A stretch of 64,000 bases of DNA from NCBI RefSeq assembly GCF_950295315.1, contig NC_080181.1, positions 5,210,726 through 5,274,725 on the forward strand, read 5' to 3'. A program made the position numbers and the translations under genes. Below are positions 1 to 11,003 of this stretch, piece after piece. Source of the DNA: Erinaceus europaeus (Eukaryota; Chordata; Mammalia; Eulipotyphla; Erinaceidae). The notes under the pieces are model-generated. The model was not told the DNA's origin. It searched no databases and saw only the letters and a program-made list of their open reading frames with translations. Position 1 is the first letter of the stretch. Each line of letters starts with the position of its first letter.

Positions 1-194
1 CCAGGTGGCTTTGGAACATTATGTTAGGAAGTCTCCTTGCTCGTTAATGTGGTTCACATAGATCTGAGAAGTCAGGAAGTGAAAGCAAGGTCACAGAGAG
101 GGATGGTGGGAAGGGCAAATAAAAAGCTCACTTCCCAACTGCTTCCTGGGGTGGCTGGGTAACTGAGTCAATTTTCTGTTCTTTTATATTCCTA

Positions 195-303
195 TTATTA
201 ATATTTTTGCCACCAGCTCTGGGTTATGGTGGTGGGGATTGAACCTGGGACTTTAGGCATGAAAGTCCTTTTGCATAACCATCATGCTACCTCCTCAGTC
301 CTC
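195..303 (-). mobile_element. Class C tRNA-derived SINE, minus strand
   Basis: The plus strand shows the reversed B-box region ('ggattgaacctggg') followed by 'tgcataaccatcatgctacc', the reversed tRNA-like head. The same block recurs near 10,910, 6,330 and 59,900. No clear tail or target-site duplication is seen, so it is an old copy. Confidence 0.6.
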
Positions 304-837
304 AACTTTCTTTTAAAAAGCACACCCTCTTGCAATTTCCCAAGCATTCATTCACACACTGACTTCAGGGCCCAGTTTCCTTTCCACAGTGCCTAAGCAG
401 TTGTGCAACTAACTGCAGTTATTTCTTTTGCCCAAAGGGCACACAGTGTCTGGGATCTGCTCATGGGGTTGGAGAGGAAGCCTTCTGAGATAGCCCTCTA
501 TTTGGACAGGTTAGTGCTTCAAAGTAGTCAGGCTCTGGCAACCTGACTCATGCTTTCAGAAATAGCCAGAAGGCTGTCGTTAGTTACCTAATGGGAAGCA
601 GCTGCTGACAGGAGACATAGGACAAGCAGCCACTCCATGTAGTTAGAGCAATAGAAAACCGTGAAAAAATATGAAGTCTCATTTGAAAGACCAAAAATGC
701 CCAGCCGCTTAGTCCATGAAGGCTGACCTCCGTGAATCATAAATCTTGACTGAGAGCAAGGAGAGTGAGCCTGCCTTTAGGACCATCCTAAGGCACCTTC
801 TCGGAAGGCTCACTCTCCTCCATGAACTTGAGATAGA
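304..837. other. No recognised feature
   Basis: Unique-looking sequence with no supported gene, RNA or repeat. Short open frames here have no recognisable protein similarity. Confidence 0.5.
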
Positions 838-1099
838 TGTGAGCCTGGCTGGGAGTATGGATCAACCTGCCGACGCCCTTGTTCAGCAGGGAAGCAATTA
901 CAGAAGCCAGACCTTCCACCTTCTGCACTCCATAATGACTCTGGGTCCATGCTCCCAGAGGGTTAGAGAATAGGAAAGCTTCCAGTGGAGGGGATGGGAT
1001 ATGGAACTCTGGTAGTGGGAAGTGTGTGGGATTTTGCCACTCTTATCCTATGGTTTTGTTGATATTTTCTATTTTACAAATAAATTAAGTTTTAAAAAA
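838..1099 (+). mobile_element. L1 3' UTR fragment, sense
   Basis: It shares blocks with other copies in the window: 'agaccttccaccttctgca', 'ggaaagcttccagtgg', 'ggaggggatgggatatgg', then 'cttatcctatggttttg' and an A-rich end. The body is 5'-truncated, as expected for L1. Assignment to L1 rests on the similar 'actttggtggtggga' block that follows L1 ORF2-derived sequence near 45,115. Confidence 0.65.
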
Positions 1100-1240
1100 A
1101 GATGTGAGCCTGGGAGATAGTGAAGTGGTAACACAGCATACTGCCATGTCTGAGACCCCAGATTCAATCCCCAGCACCATTCTATGCTTGAACTGAGCAG
1201 TGCTCTTCTCTTTTATGAAAATCTATCTTTAAAAAAGAAG
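1100..1240 (+). mobile_element. Class C SINE, plus strand
   Basis: The head 'gcctgggagatagtgaagtg' is followed by a B-box-like 'agattcaatccccagcacc' and an A-rich tail. It lies directly downstream of an L1 3' UTR tail. Confidence 0.55.
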
Positions 1241-2039
1241 AAAGTTCTGCAAACCCCAGTTCACGTGTACTGAAGTATTGATGAAACAAACAAAAAAGAT
1301 GATAAATACAGACACGCTAGTAAAAAAAAAAAAAAAAAGTCACAGATACGTAGCACTGTATTGGTGGGTTTCCTGTCTTTTGTGACACAAATTTTGAGTG
1401 CAGTGTGGATCATAAATTGGTCCACAATGAAGACAGATTATTTTGACAACTTCTTTTTGTTGAGCATTGGCAAACGGGCCCTAGCCTGCTAATTATTTTA
1501 CTAGAAATCACCTAGCCTGTGAGTCACCGTACTGTCAGGTATGAAGCCATTGATGTACGACTTTTCCTGTCTTACGGTTAGTAGAAAATTAGGTGCAGAA
1601 AGCGAACTTGCAAAAGTCGCAGGCACTGTCTGTGTGTGAATCAAGGCAGCTGCTCTTTCCAGGGGTTAACACTGTGTGGCAGTGTCCAGCCCTCGTTGCT
1701 TTGGGCGTGAAGGTGACATGTCCTTCCCTCTGCCTTTGCTTGGACTGTCTGTCCTTCTAGGCTGGGTGGCTGTGGGATGGTCATTGCACCCACAGCTCCT
1801 GCTAGTTGAGAAGGAAGCAACATCGGTATGAATTCTTGAGAAAATTCCAAGTGTCTGTTTTTAAGTCCTAAACATTGTGCAGCCCGGTAAAATTAGCTCC
1901 TGCAAAACTATTTTCTGTGCCAGTTACTCTACCATTTAGTGGATGTGTTTGCTTTGATATGTGACTGAAACTTAAATCTTAATTTCTTTGTCTGTGAAGA
2001 CTGAATAGAAAGGCATTATATCAGTCTGAAAACAGTTCA
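1241..2039. other. No recognised feature except a short poly(A)
   Basis: About 800 bases without a supported element. A pure A run lies near 1,322-1,338. Nothing resembles an exon. Confidence 0.45.
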
Positions 2040-2250
2040 CTGGGGTTGAGTGGGGAGCTATTTTGCCATGTTTGTGACTCAGGTTTGAGTCTGGCCCCAC
2101 ATCACTGAATGAAGTGTCGGTGCTATCTCTCTCTGTTCTCTCTCTAAGTCCCCACTCTCCCTCTCCCTCCCTTCCTTATCTCCACAGGATGTGCCTGCAT
2201 CTGTCTGTATTCCCTGTGATGGCTACACCACACCCGCCACCGACTCCCCT
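2040..2250 (+). mobile_element. Degenerate class C SINE, plus strand
   Basis: A weak tRNA-like head ('gagctattttgccatg') and B-box-like 'aggtttgagtctggcccc' precede a CT-rich body. It is diverged and its 3' limit is uncertain. Confidence 0.4.
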
Positions 2251-3545
2251 TACTGTATTTTAACCCTCAGAATAGTCACACTGGGAGCAATCCTTCCCTT
2301 TAAGGCACTTTAGAAAAAGTCTCCCCTGATTTCTTCTTCCTCCCTTTCTCCTGGAATGATTTTGTCCTTTCATGACATCTAGTCTCCCGTCGTAGCATGG
2401 TACTCTGGCACATGTTTAATAGTCGGGGATAGTTCTGGAATTAGCAAAAGCAACCTGGTTGATAATAATCTATTGATTAAATACTTTCCTTTGTGAATCA
2501 AGGACAGTTAGAGCCAATCTGAGATGTGGACACAGGATAGAAAGCCACCTCTCTCGGGGGAGAAATGAAGCCATCTCCTGAGCTTTCCTTTCATAGTATA
2601 AAAAGTATGAGAGAGAGAGAGAGAGAGAGAGAGAATCCTAGACCAGTGATATTTAAATGGACTCAAGTTTTATTTGCTATCTTTAGTAGAGCTAGAAAAA
2701 TTCCAACAGAACAAACTGACTATACACTCTGCATGGCATCTTGTTTTTTTGTTTGTTTGTTTGTTTGTTTTTTCCTAGTTTATAAAATGAAAGTGTTCAT
2801 TTAAAAGGAAAATCCTGGTTGCTTCAGTTCCAGGTATTTGAACCTGGCCAGGGGGAGCTCCAGTGTACACTCCTTCAAAGCCAGGAATGGAAGTGGGAGA
2901 GCATTTCATGCTCCCCCGCTGGCAGTGGACTGCAGTAAGGGTTACCTGCTTAGGGTCTCTCAAATCCCTGATTGCCATTCAGGGGATTTGCAGTTTGGGT
3001 TAGTGAATAGCTCTTTGAAAATGCTCCGTGCTGCTTTCCCATGGCAGTCTCTGTCTGTGCAAGTGCAGAAGACTCAGATGTGAGGACAGAGATAGCCACT
3101 GGCTCCTCGGTGGCTTGTTAGCACAGCCCTGCAAATGGTGAATCTGAATTTCTGGATGCATTCTATTCCCAGAACTATAAAGGGACTACCCATATCTGTT
3201 TCACTTGTTGATTTGCTCATTGATTCATTCACTCATTCATGTTTTTGCATAGGATTTGAATGGACTCAGCTGAATCATTCATTCTTGCAACCTCAGAGAT
3301 TTGGTCCTAATGAATGTGAATCAGACTCATCAGTGACTCACATAACAGCAAAGTCATGCCACAGAGAAATGGAGTTCTTTATATCTTGCCTTTCTGTTCC
3401 CAGTGCCATCATTGTACCCGAGGCTCTGACTGCCCGCTGGTTAGACAACTGAAGTCTTATTCTGACTACTGTCACAGATCTGGCTCCTTGAAGAACTCTG
3501 AAATGGAGTCTAGGGTACAGGCTGTTCACTAAGATGCTCCCTTTA
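2251..3545. other. No recognised gene; contains a GA repeat
   Basis: Apart from a GA dinucleotide run and a short GTTT run near 2,749-2,770, nothing is supported. Open frames of up to about 105 codons at 3,135-3,452 have no recognisable motif. Confidence 0.45.
2608..2634. repeat. (GA)n microsatellite
   Basis: About 13 uninterrupted GA units. Confidence 0.95.
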
Positions 3546-3555
3546 AAGATAGAAA

Positions 3556-3812
3556 CAGGCTGGGGGTGTGGATCAACCTGTTAATGTCCATGTCCTGCAG
3601 AGAAGCAATTACATAAGCCAGACCTTCCACCTTCTGCACCCCATAAAGATCTTTGGTCCATACTCCTAGAGGGATAAGGAACAGGAAATCTTCCAGTGGA
3701 TGGGGATGGGACAAGGAACTCTGGTGGTGGGAATTGTGTGGAATCATACCCCTGTTATCTTACAATCTTGTCAGTAATTATTAAATCACTAATAATAAAA
3801 AGAAGAAGAAGA
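3556..3812 (+). mobile_element. L1 3' UTR fragment, sense
   Basis: It matches the copy at 838-1,099 block by block, with 'agaccttccaccttctgca' and 'ggtggtgggaattgtgtgg', then an AATAAA-like A-rich end running into an AAG-rich tail. Confidence 0.65.
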
Positions 3813-5699
3813 GGAAGAGGCTCCCTTTAGGGTGAGTCAGTACCTGTGACCCACAGGAGGGCAGAGGTCCTATTTGATCTTTGCAGCCAGGTCCAAGGAT
3901 GGCCTGAGTCCACTCCCACCCCTGAGTTCCTCCCCAAGCTCACCATAACTGGCTTTCTTCCTGCCACCCTCTCCCCTTCGTGAGCCACCACATGCTTTAT
4001 TCCCAAGTGAATCTACTGAAGACTTGGGCCTGGCTGCTGACTACCAAATTCAGCAGAATTAAATTTGGCTGACCCTCCACCCCCCACACACACATAAACA
4101 GACGCACGCGCGCGCACACACACGCACACGCAAACACACACGCACACACAGGAGGCACTGCCCAGCTTTATGCACAGCCCTCCAACATGCATCTGCAGGG
4201 AGCCCAGTGGCTATGCCCTTAACCAGTGCAGGCTGAGTGAGGTGAGGACAGTGGCGGGCAGGCCGTTGGGCAGGCATTGTTGCACAAGATCTTTGTTCAT
4301 GGCCAGCGTCCTGGTCTGACCTTTGCTGCTTATGTTTTCTCTCTGAATGCCCTTCTTCCCCTCACTTCTCTGCATAGCGTTTCTGTTGCCTTTTTAGCCC
4401 TAACTAGCTGTGCTAATTCTTGCACATTTCTTCTTCTTCTGTCTACTGCCTTAGTGTGCTTCTCCAGTCACTCCAAAACTACTGACTTAGGTGGGCGATG
4501 CTCCCAAGGCACCAAGGTGGGTGCTGTGCTCCATGGCTTGAATATCTTTGAGACAGAGGGTTAAGATTGCAGGAGTAAAGGTGGAGTAAGACCACATGTT
4601 CTTTAAGAAAAAAAAAAAAAAAACAGAAATGGTGCAGGACACAAACATGCGAATCCTCAACAAATAGCATGTGTGGGGTGAGCCATACTGTGCCCCCAAT
4701 GCCAGGAGGGAGGCTTTCTAGCCATTTGAATTTAAGATATTAAACTAAGGAGCCTATGGATTCTGACGACCGGGGACTGTGCATGCCATTCACAAAGGGT
4801 TTACTGTATACAACGGGCAGGGTGAACTGATGGTTTCCAGGGGCCCTTCATGAACTCCCTAAGCTGAGAACCCAGGTATCACTTTTGGTATCCCCGTGTT
4901 GATGTTCATGTTTGTGAGCTCTCTGGCATCTGTCCCTCGTTCATCTTTCTGTCACTGAAAGGGCAGTGAGCTGTCAGTGGGTGTTCTTAAATGTTCACTG
5001 AAAGCAGTCCCTCACAATAAGTTAGTACACCACAAAGCAAATCCACCTAGGTTTGCCATTCCAGGAGATGAAGTAGGTTAAAGAAATATGATGTTTCTGG
5101 TTGAATGAGCTTTAAAGACAATTTGGAATGTTTCCCTTTCATTTGTTCATTCCTTTGACAGCTGTCAATTTCAAAGATCAAGCCTTATAGTGTGAAGTTA
5201 ATCTGGGGTGAGCTTCATTATTTTTTTGGAGGGTGGTCATAAGTAAATGCCGTAATAATGTAACGCTATTGTTCCAGTGCACAGTAAGCTCTTGGGGAAG
5301 GCAGCTGTTGCCTACTATTTGTGTATTTGCATTCAGAAGCTTGGCCTTAAATGGCATCGTCCATTACACTGCAGCCCTTCCAGGATGAGGTGTAGTGGGT
5401 CTGTATATGAACTGTGATCCCAGGGCTGGCAGGGGCACAGCAGCAGTGATCCCCCTCTATAGTCTGGGATTCCTGAAGTGACTTCATACAATTGAACATG
5501 AAATCTTCACTCATCTTGATCATTAACTAAAAAAGCCGGTGTACATTCTTTTCTTCACAACTGTATAGTCTTTCCATATCTGTGGTTATTTGGGGACAGG
5601 TTGCTCTCTGATTAAGAAGTAAAAGTGAGAAGTGTTTACTCTTGGGAATCTTAGTTTTCTGCTCTGCCACTCCAAACATTCCAAGAGTGTTCCCCTAAG
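3813..5699. other. No recognised gene
   Basis: About 1.9 kb of mostly unique sequence. It includes a CA/CG-rich microsatellite near 4,078-4,151 and a poly(A) near 4,609-4,623. No supported coding or RNA feature was found. Confidence 0.45.
4078..4151. repeat. CA-rich microsatellite with embedded CGCGCG
   Basis: An imperfect alternating purine-pyrimidine tract with interspersed CG steps ('acgcgcgcgcacacac'). Confidence 0.9.
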
Positions 5700-5818
5700 T
5701 ACTTTATAGCTCGCCCAGTAGAAAGCACATATCACAATGCGCGAGGACCCAGGTTCAAGCCCTCAGCACCCACCTGCAGAGGGAACTCTGCACAAGCAGT
5801 GGAGCAGTGCCAGAGATG
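5700..5818 (+). mobile_element. Class A SINE, 3'-truncated
   Basis: The head and B-box region ('acccaggttcaagccc') and 'cacctgcagagggaac' are present. The body then stops and a second SINE begins at once, so this copy lacks its tail. Confidence 0.6.
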
Positions 5819-6080
5819 CCTCCCTCTCCTTGACCAGTTGAGTGCACACATTACCATGTACAAGGACCTGAGTTCAAGCCCTGGCGCCGCCTACAGAAGG
5901 GAAGCTTCACAGGCAAGAAGCGCTGCTGCAGGTCTCTCTCGCTCGCTGTCTCCGTCTTCTCTTTCATTTTCTCTCTGTCCTACCTAAGAAGAAGGAAGCA
6001 AGGGAGGGAGTGTGACAGGGAGGAATGATGGGCCCCTGGGAACAGTGGAGCTGTGTGGGTGCTGATCCCCAGTGATAAGC
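5819..6080 (+). mobile_element. SINE, second member of a tandem pair
   Basis: A head like 'gaccagttgagtgcacacat', a B box 'tgagttcaagccctgg' and a CT-rich body are present. The right end contains 'ccccagtgataagctggg', which resembles the class B right part. Confidence 0.6.
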
Positions 6081-6194
6081 TGGGTCACCAAAAGAAAGAA
6101 AATATATTTTTGTCATTTTTCAGGGTAGAACTGCTTGTCATCACAACGTGTGTAGATCAACTTTCAGATAAGTGTATGGGTCACTTGTGGAAGT

Positions 6195-6425
6195 AGTGCC
6201 ATACGTTTGTTTCTTTCTCTCTTTCTCTCTTTCTCCCCTTCCCCTTCCCCTTCCCCTTCTCCTTCTCCTTCTCCTTCTCCTTCTCCTTCTCCTTCTCCTT
6301 CTCCTTCTCCTTTTTCCTTTAGACCAGAGCACTGCTCAGCTCTGTCTTAAGATGGTGTGGGGAATTGAACCAGGGAATTTGGAGCTTTTCGTCTTTTTGC
6401 ATAACCATTGTGCTATCTCCCACCT
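6195..6425 (-). mobile_element. Class C SINE, minus strand, with expanded tail microsatellite
   Basis: The reversed head 'gcataaccattgtgctatct' and reversed B box 'ggaattgaaccagggaa' lie at the right. The left is an expanded pyrimidine tract at 6,205-6,315. Confidence 0.6.
6205..6315. repeat. (CTTCTC)/(CCCCTT) pyrimidine microsatellite
   Basis: Pure pyrimidine on the plus strand, with hexamer and tri-pyrimidine phases. It yields poly-Leu/Pro or poly-Arg open frames that are artefacts. Confidence 0.95.
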
Positions 6426-6817
6426 ATGGTGTCATATGTTTTAGTTGCTACCTTCAACCACTGTAAACAGCCACTCATTCTTGGCTTCCGTCTCTCTTTT
6501 GCTCTATGTCCAAACCTAAATGACTGGATGGATATGTCCCCATCTGCGGTGATTTGGCATGGCCCCTGGCCTGTGAGAGTGCTGAGACTTGTTGATTTGA
6601 TTTGTATCTCCAAGGAAGTGGGGCTAGTGTCTGCCCTTTGTGCTCCTACTGTATACTGAGACCTGACTCCATGGCCCAGCAGCCCTCCACAGCGCTGCTT
6701 GGAAGTTTAAAGTGGACTCTGGAGACAGGCTGGTAATGATTACAAGCTGGACAGCCATGGGAAACTGTAGAACAGGGTATCTAATTCCACAGATCACATG
6801 AATTAAAACACATGAAG
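6426..6817. other. No recognised feature
   Basis: About 390 bases of unique-looking sequence with short open frames only. Confidence 0.4.
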
Positions 6818-7045
6818 TACTGGAGGCTGGGTGGCAGCTCACTGGACGAAATGCACACACGTTGGAACCCTTAGCCATCACATGGGAGTGCCTGCAGGGA
6901 GGACGCAGTGCTACCATGTCTCTCTCTTTCTGTTTCTCTCCCTCTGTCTTTCACCTTCTAGTAAAAAAAAAAAGACTGTCATGTGTAGTGGAGTTGTACA
7001 GGCACAGAGCCCCAACAGTGGCACAAATAAATAAACAGACACATT
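6818..7045 (+). mobile_element. SINE, plus strand, degenerate class B
   Basis: A diverged head 'gctgggtggcagctcactgg', 'tgcctgcagggaggac', a CT-rich body, and a right part with 'caggcacagagccccaacag'. It ends in an A-rich tail. Confidence 0.6.
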
Positions 7046-7961
7046 AAAGGCAGAACAGCATGTAGAACATACACACTGCAGACCTCTTTGTCCCGACACT
7101 TCTGTCCTGGTGAGGAAATTGGAGCTCGGAGTTGTGGCCAAGTTAGGACTCGGCTCTTCTGGCCCCAGAGCCAGTGTTTCCTCATGACGGTGCTGGATGG
7201 AGAGCCAAGACCTTTCTTCATGGTCCCCCGCTGCAGGAAGCTGTCATAAGGTGCCCAGGTCCAGGAGGCAGTGCTATGGACTTGTGAGACAGAGTTGAGT
7301 CCAGTCTTCTCTGAGCCTGTCTGGTCCTCTGTAGCTGGGGCCCAAATGCCTTGATCAGCTCGGGTTGCCGAAACAAAGTACCACGAACAGCATGGCCCAT
7401 ACTGCAGGAGCTGGCTCCCTCACGGTGCTGGAAGCTGCAGACCCATTGTCAGAGTGTCTGCAAGGCTGGGTTCTTCTGAGGTCTCTCCTTGGCTTGTCAA
7501 TGGTCATCCTCCTGCCGTGTCTTCTCTGGGTATGTATGTGTCTTCATAGAGGGAGCATGACCCCCTAGATTAGAGTGCAGTCTAAGGGTCTCATTTGACC
7601 TTGATAACCTCGGGAAAATACAGTACATTGGGGGTTAGGACTTCAGTGTACATGTTGCGTAGGGACCGTGATTTAGCCCATCAGAACAAGTAGCCCGTTA
7701 ATTTGTAGATAATTAGGTGCCATGGAGACCATGTAAGCTACTGCAAACAGACTCACAAGTGAAGAGTGCTCTGGTTTTCTGAAACAATCCTCAACTTTAT
7801 TTCTGGTTTCCTTGTTTTTGAAAGGATTAGAGATTTTCAGTAGTTTTCAAGATTTTTTAAAGTCTAATTTGACTTTCAGGACCAAATATTCGAAGACAAC
7901 ACAGTCTGTAGAGCAGATGAAGGTGGAGCCCCTCCTGCAAGGGTGCAGGGGATGCTGGAGC
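7046..7961. other. No recognised feature
   Basis: Unique-looking sequence. No exon-like or RNA-like structure could be supported. Confidence 0.4.
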
Positions 7962-8598
7962 CTCTCTGCTCTGCTCTGCTCTGCTCTGCTCTGCTCTCCT
8001 CTCCTCTCCTCTCCTCTGCTCTGCTCTGCTCTGCTCTGCTCTCTCTGCTCTGCTCTGCTCTCCTCTGCTCTCCTCTGCTCTGCTCTCTCTGCTCTGCTCT
8101 GCTCTGCTCTGCTCTTCTCTGCTCTGTTCTCCTCTCCTCTGCTCTGCTCTGTTCTCCTCTGCTCTGCTCTCTCTGCTCTGCTCTGCTCTCCTCTGCTCTG
8201 CTCTGCTCTTCTCTGCTCTGCTCTGCTCTGCTCTGTTCTCCTCTCCTCTCCTCTGCTCTCCTCTGCTCTGCTCTCCTCTGCTCTGCTCTGCTCTGCTCTG
8301 CTCTCCTCTGCTCTGCTCTGCTCTCCTCTGCTCTGCTCTCCTCTGCTCTGCTCTCCTCTGCTCTGCTCTGCTCTCCTCTCCTCTGCTCTGCTCTGCTCTC
8401 CTCTGCTCTGCTCTCCTCTGCTCTGCTCTGCTCTGCTCTCCTCTGCTCTGCTCTCCTCTGCTTTGCTCTGCTCTGCTCTCCTCTGCTCTACTCTCCTCTG
8501 CTCTGCTCTGCTCTACTCTCCTCTGCTCTGCTCTGCTCTCCTCTGCTCTGCTCTGCTCTGCTCTGCTCTCCTCTGCTCTGCTCTCCTCTCCTCTGCTG
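7962..8598. repeat. CTCTG/CTCTC pentanucleotide array (about 640 bp)
   Basis: Almost every unit is CTCTG or CTCTC, with rare TTCTG, CTTTG or CTCTA variants. The unit is 5 bp and lacks a stop in two frames, so overlapping Leu/Cys/Ser-rich open frames of 364 and 281 codons run through it. These are by-products of the repeat and not genes. The strand is pure pyrimidine apart from the G of each CTCTG. Confidence 0.95.
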
Positions 8599-9432
8599 TT
8601 CCATGTGCCCCGAGCCCAGGGATTCCCTGCCTCCTCTGCTGGATGAGCTCCTGTTCAGTTACTTGGACAACACTCATATCCCTCTGGTGCTGGGGCTATG
8701 GTTTTCTTCCCTCTTTGATGAAACTGGAACCCCAGGCGACAGGCTCAGGAAATCCCACTTTACTGAAATGGAAGCCAGGGCTCCCTGAAGCTGCAGAGCT
8801 GCTACTATGTACTACACACACACATCCTGTGGACCCAGGACTTCAGAACACCAGGCGTGGAAGTGATTTGCAAAACCACTTTTTGCCTGTGGTGATTGTA
8901 GTGTAATCCTGTACTAGACCCCTGGAATCTTACCATTTGTGAACCATTACTAAATCACTAATAAAAATGGCAGGCCCAGTGTCCTGGGGTGGAGGAAGAG
9001 GACAAGTTGGTGGAGAGTTTGGTCTGTTGGTACCTATCACGGGAACATGTGAAACTGTAACACAAAAAAGCAAAGAAACAAAAGTAGGGTGAGTATAAGA
9101 GACACAGTGAGATAGATAGGGAATGGCAGAATTTGAAAAACATAAAGAAAAGAATGTGGAACGTGCAAAGCACAGTTATCCGTATGTTCCATTTTTGCTT
9201 CTTTCTGCGCTGTTTGTGACACTCAAGCCATTTATCTCATGGAGTCAGAGGGGAAGGTCATCTCACTGTCATTACAGGTACAGAACTGCTGCCCACAGTA
9301 CGATATCACCTGTTTGCAGCATTCTGGCCTTAGGGTATTTTCTGTGGCATATAGTGTTGAAATCATGTTTTTCTTCAGTTAACAATCAGTTTGAACTTTT
9401 GGTTTAAAATTCTGGATAGAAATGTGTATTGC
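8599..9432. other. No recognised gene; short L1-like 3' end inside
   Basis: Around 8,900-8,966 the block 'ctaaatcactaataaaaatg' resembles L1-like 3' ends near 3,780 and 26,140. The remainder is unclassified. Confidence 0.4.
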
Positions 9433-9446
9433 GCATACGTAGCTTG

Positions 9447-9662
9447 AGGGGCCAGGCTGTGGCGAACCTGGTTAAGTACGCACATTACAATGCACAAGGA
9501 TCCAGGTTCAAGCCCCTGGTTCCCACCTGCATGGAGAAAGCTTCATGAGTGGTGAAGCAGTGTTGCAGGTGTCTCTCTGTCTCTCTCCCTCTGTATCTCC
9601 CCTCCCTTCTCAATTTCTCTCTCTCTATTCAATAATAAATAAATAAAACAAGAAAATAAAAA
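9447..9662 (+). mobile_element. Class A SINE, full length, with target-site duplication
   Basis: The head ('aacctggttaagtacgcac'), B box ('atccaggttcaagcccc'), body 'ggtgaagcagtgttgcagg' and an AATAAATAAA tail are all present. Flanking 14-bp repeats at 9,433-9,446 and 9,663-9,676 match at 13 of 14 positions, marking the insertion site. Confidence 0.85.
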
Positions 9663-9834
9663 GCATATGTAGCTTGCGTTCTAACACATTCGTCTGCATT
9701 AGTAATAGGTTTTTGAAATCAGTGGATGTGACTGTAAATGAAAAATGTCTTTCAACCTTTATTGAACATTTATTTGTGTGTACTAAATAATTTCCTTATT
9801 CTTTTGTTCAGTACGTGACTTATCATTTTATTTT

Positions 9835-10050
9835 TCCAAATTCATTTTATTGGGCTGGTAGTGGTTTACAGGAGAGTTTTTGGTACATGCGCAGTGTCCT
9901 ATCTCCCTGACTGTAGGTGTCTACACACCACTCCACCTCCAACCCATGTCTCCCCTCACCATTGCGTACAGGATACTCAGAGTTCTCTGGGCCACTCCTC
10001 CATCTCCCCCTAGTCCACAATCTTTTGCTTTGCTATAGTCCCTTTATTTC
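9835..10050 (-). mobile_element. Possible L1 3' UTR variant, antisense
   Basis: Features such as 'gtggtttacaggagagtt' and 'tttggtacatgcgcag' resemble the antisense 3' UTR blocks near 51,630 and 63,690. The match is weak. Confidence 0.3.
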
Positions 10051-10309
10051 TTCCTCTTCCTCCACTTGTACCTCTTCCTCCTCTACTTGTACCTCCTCCT
10101 CCTTCTGCTCCTCCTCCTCTTCTCCCTCCTTCCTCCTCCACATCTCCTCTGTTATCTCTAGACTTTCACTTCTCCAGGCTAAATTTTTCTCTTTTTCAAA
10201 TATAAAGTGCAAGGCAGGGAGAGAGATGGAGAAAGTACACACAGCACAGACGCTTATACCTGTGTTTCACACATAGAAAAGTAGCTCACTATCCACGTGA
10301 GTGACTTTG
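10051..10309. repeat. Pyrimidine-rich low-complexity stretch
   Basis: Imperfect TCC/TTC-rich tract to about 10,140, followed by unclassified sequence. The Ser/Cys-rich and Glu-rich open frames over it are artefacts. Confidence 0.6.
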
Positions 10310-10527
10310 TTGACTCTTTTTTTAAATTTCATCTAGGTGTTAATGTATTATGGCTTACATGCAATAGAACACAGAATTCTTAGTTGCACAGTTCAATGAA
10401 TCTTTCTTGCATATACTTAAGTCCATGTAATCACCACTCCAATAAAAACGCTATAACCCTCTTAATCTTCATGTTAAAAGGAACCACATGCTATCAGAAC
10501 TCCTTCTTTCACTCTTTGTAGTATTTT

Positions 10528-10831
10528 TTTCTTTTTTGCCTCCAGGATTATCTCTGGTGCTCCATGCCTGCATTATAAATCCACTGTTCGTGGTGGCCAT
10601 CTTTTTTCCATTGTTGTTGTTATTGTTGCTGGATAGGACAGAGAGAAATTGAGAGGAAAGGAGAGACAGAAAGAAAGTGGGAAAGATAGACACCTGCAGA
10701 CCTGCTTCGCCACTGGTGAGGTGACTCCCTTGCAGTTGGGGAGCGGGGGCTCAAACTGGGATCCTTGCTCCTGTCCTTGCACTTTGCGCCATGTGCACTT
10801 AACCCTGTGCACCACTGCCTGCCTGGCCCCC
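10528..10831 (-). mobile_element. Class B SINE, minus strand, with perfect target-site duplication
   Basis: The reversed right end 'gcctccaggattatctctgg', the TTG-rich middle, 'cacctgcagacctgcttcgc' and reversed head 'gtgcacttaaccctgtgcac' are in order. The 14-bp repeats at 10,514-10,527 and 10,832-10,845 ('ctttgtagtatttt') are identical. It is inserted in the ancient L1. Confidence 0.9.
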
Positions 10832-10909
10832 CTTTGTAGTATTTTAAGACCATCGTGTATTTAGCGATGGTTTGTAAGTATAGCCATACCTTTAGCCAGT
10901 ATCCTGTTG

Positions 10910-11003
10910 GCTTATGGTGGTGCAGGGGATTGAACCTGGGATTTTGGAGCCTCAGGCATGAGAGTCTGTTTGCATAACCATTATGCTATCTACTCCTGCC
11001 CCG
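10910..11003 (-). mobile_element. Tailless, 3'-truncated class C SINE with target-site duplication
   Basis: Only the head and B-box part of the class C SINE is present (94 bp). The left side shows no poly(T) where the reversed tail should be. Repeats at 10,895-10,909 and 11,004-11,018 match at 14 of 15 positions ('gccagtatcctgttg' versus 'gccagtatcctattg'), so both ends are defined. The element is a retroposed copy without a tail. Confidence 0.75.

Noticed and set aside
6141..6444. Poly-Leu and poly-Arg open frames
   Set aside because: They read through a pyrimidine microsatellite inside a SINE.
7962..8598. Immunoglobulin switch region
   Set aside because: Switch repeats are rich in AGCT and GGGGT motifs. 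This array lacks AGCT and no immunoglobulin exon is nearby.
7812..8906. Open frames of 364 and 281 codons, rich in Leu, Ser, Cys and Ala
   Set aside because: They are translations of the CTCTG/CTCTC array. A 5-bp unit without stops stays open in more than one frame; there is no domain or exon signal.
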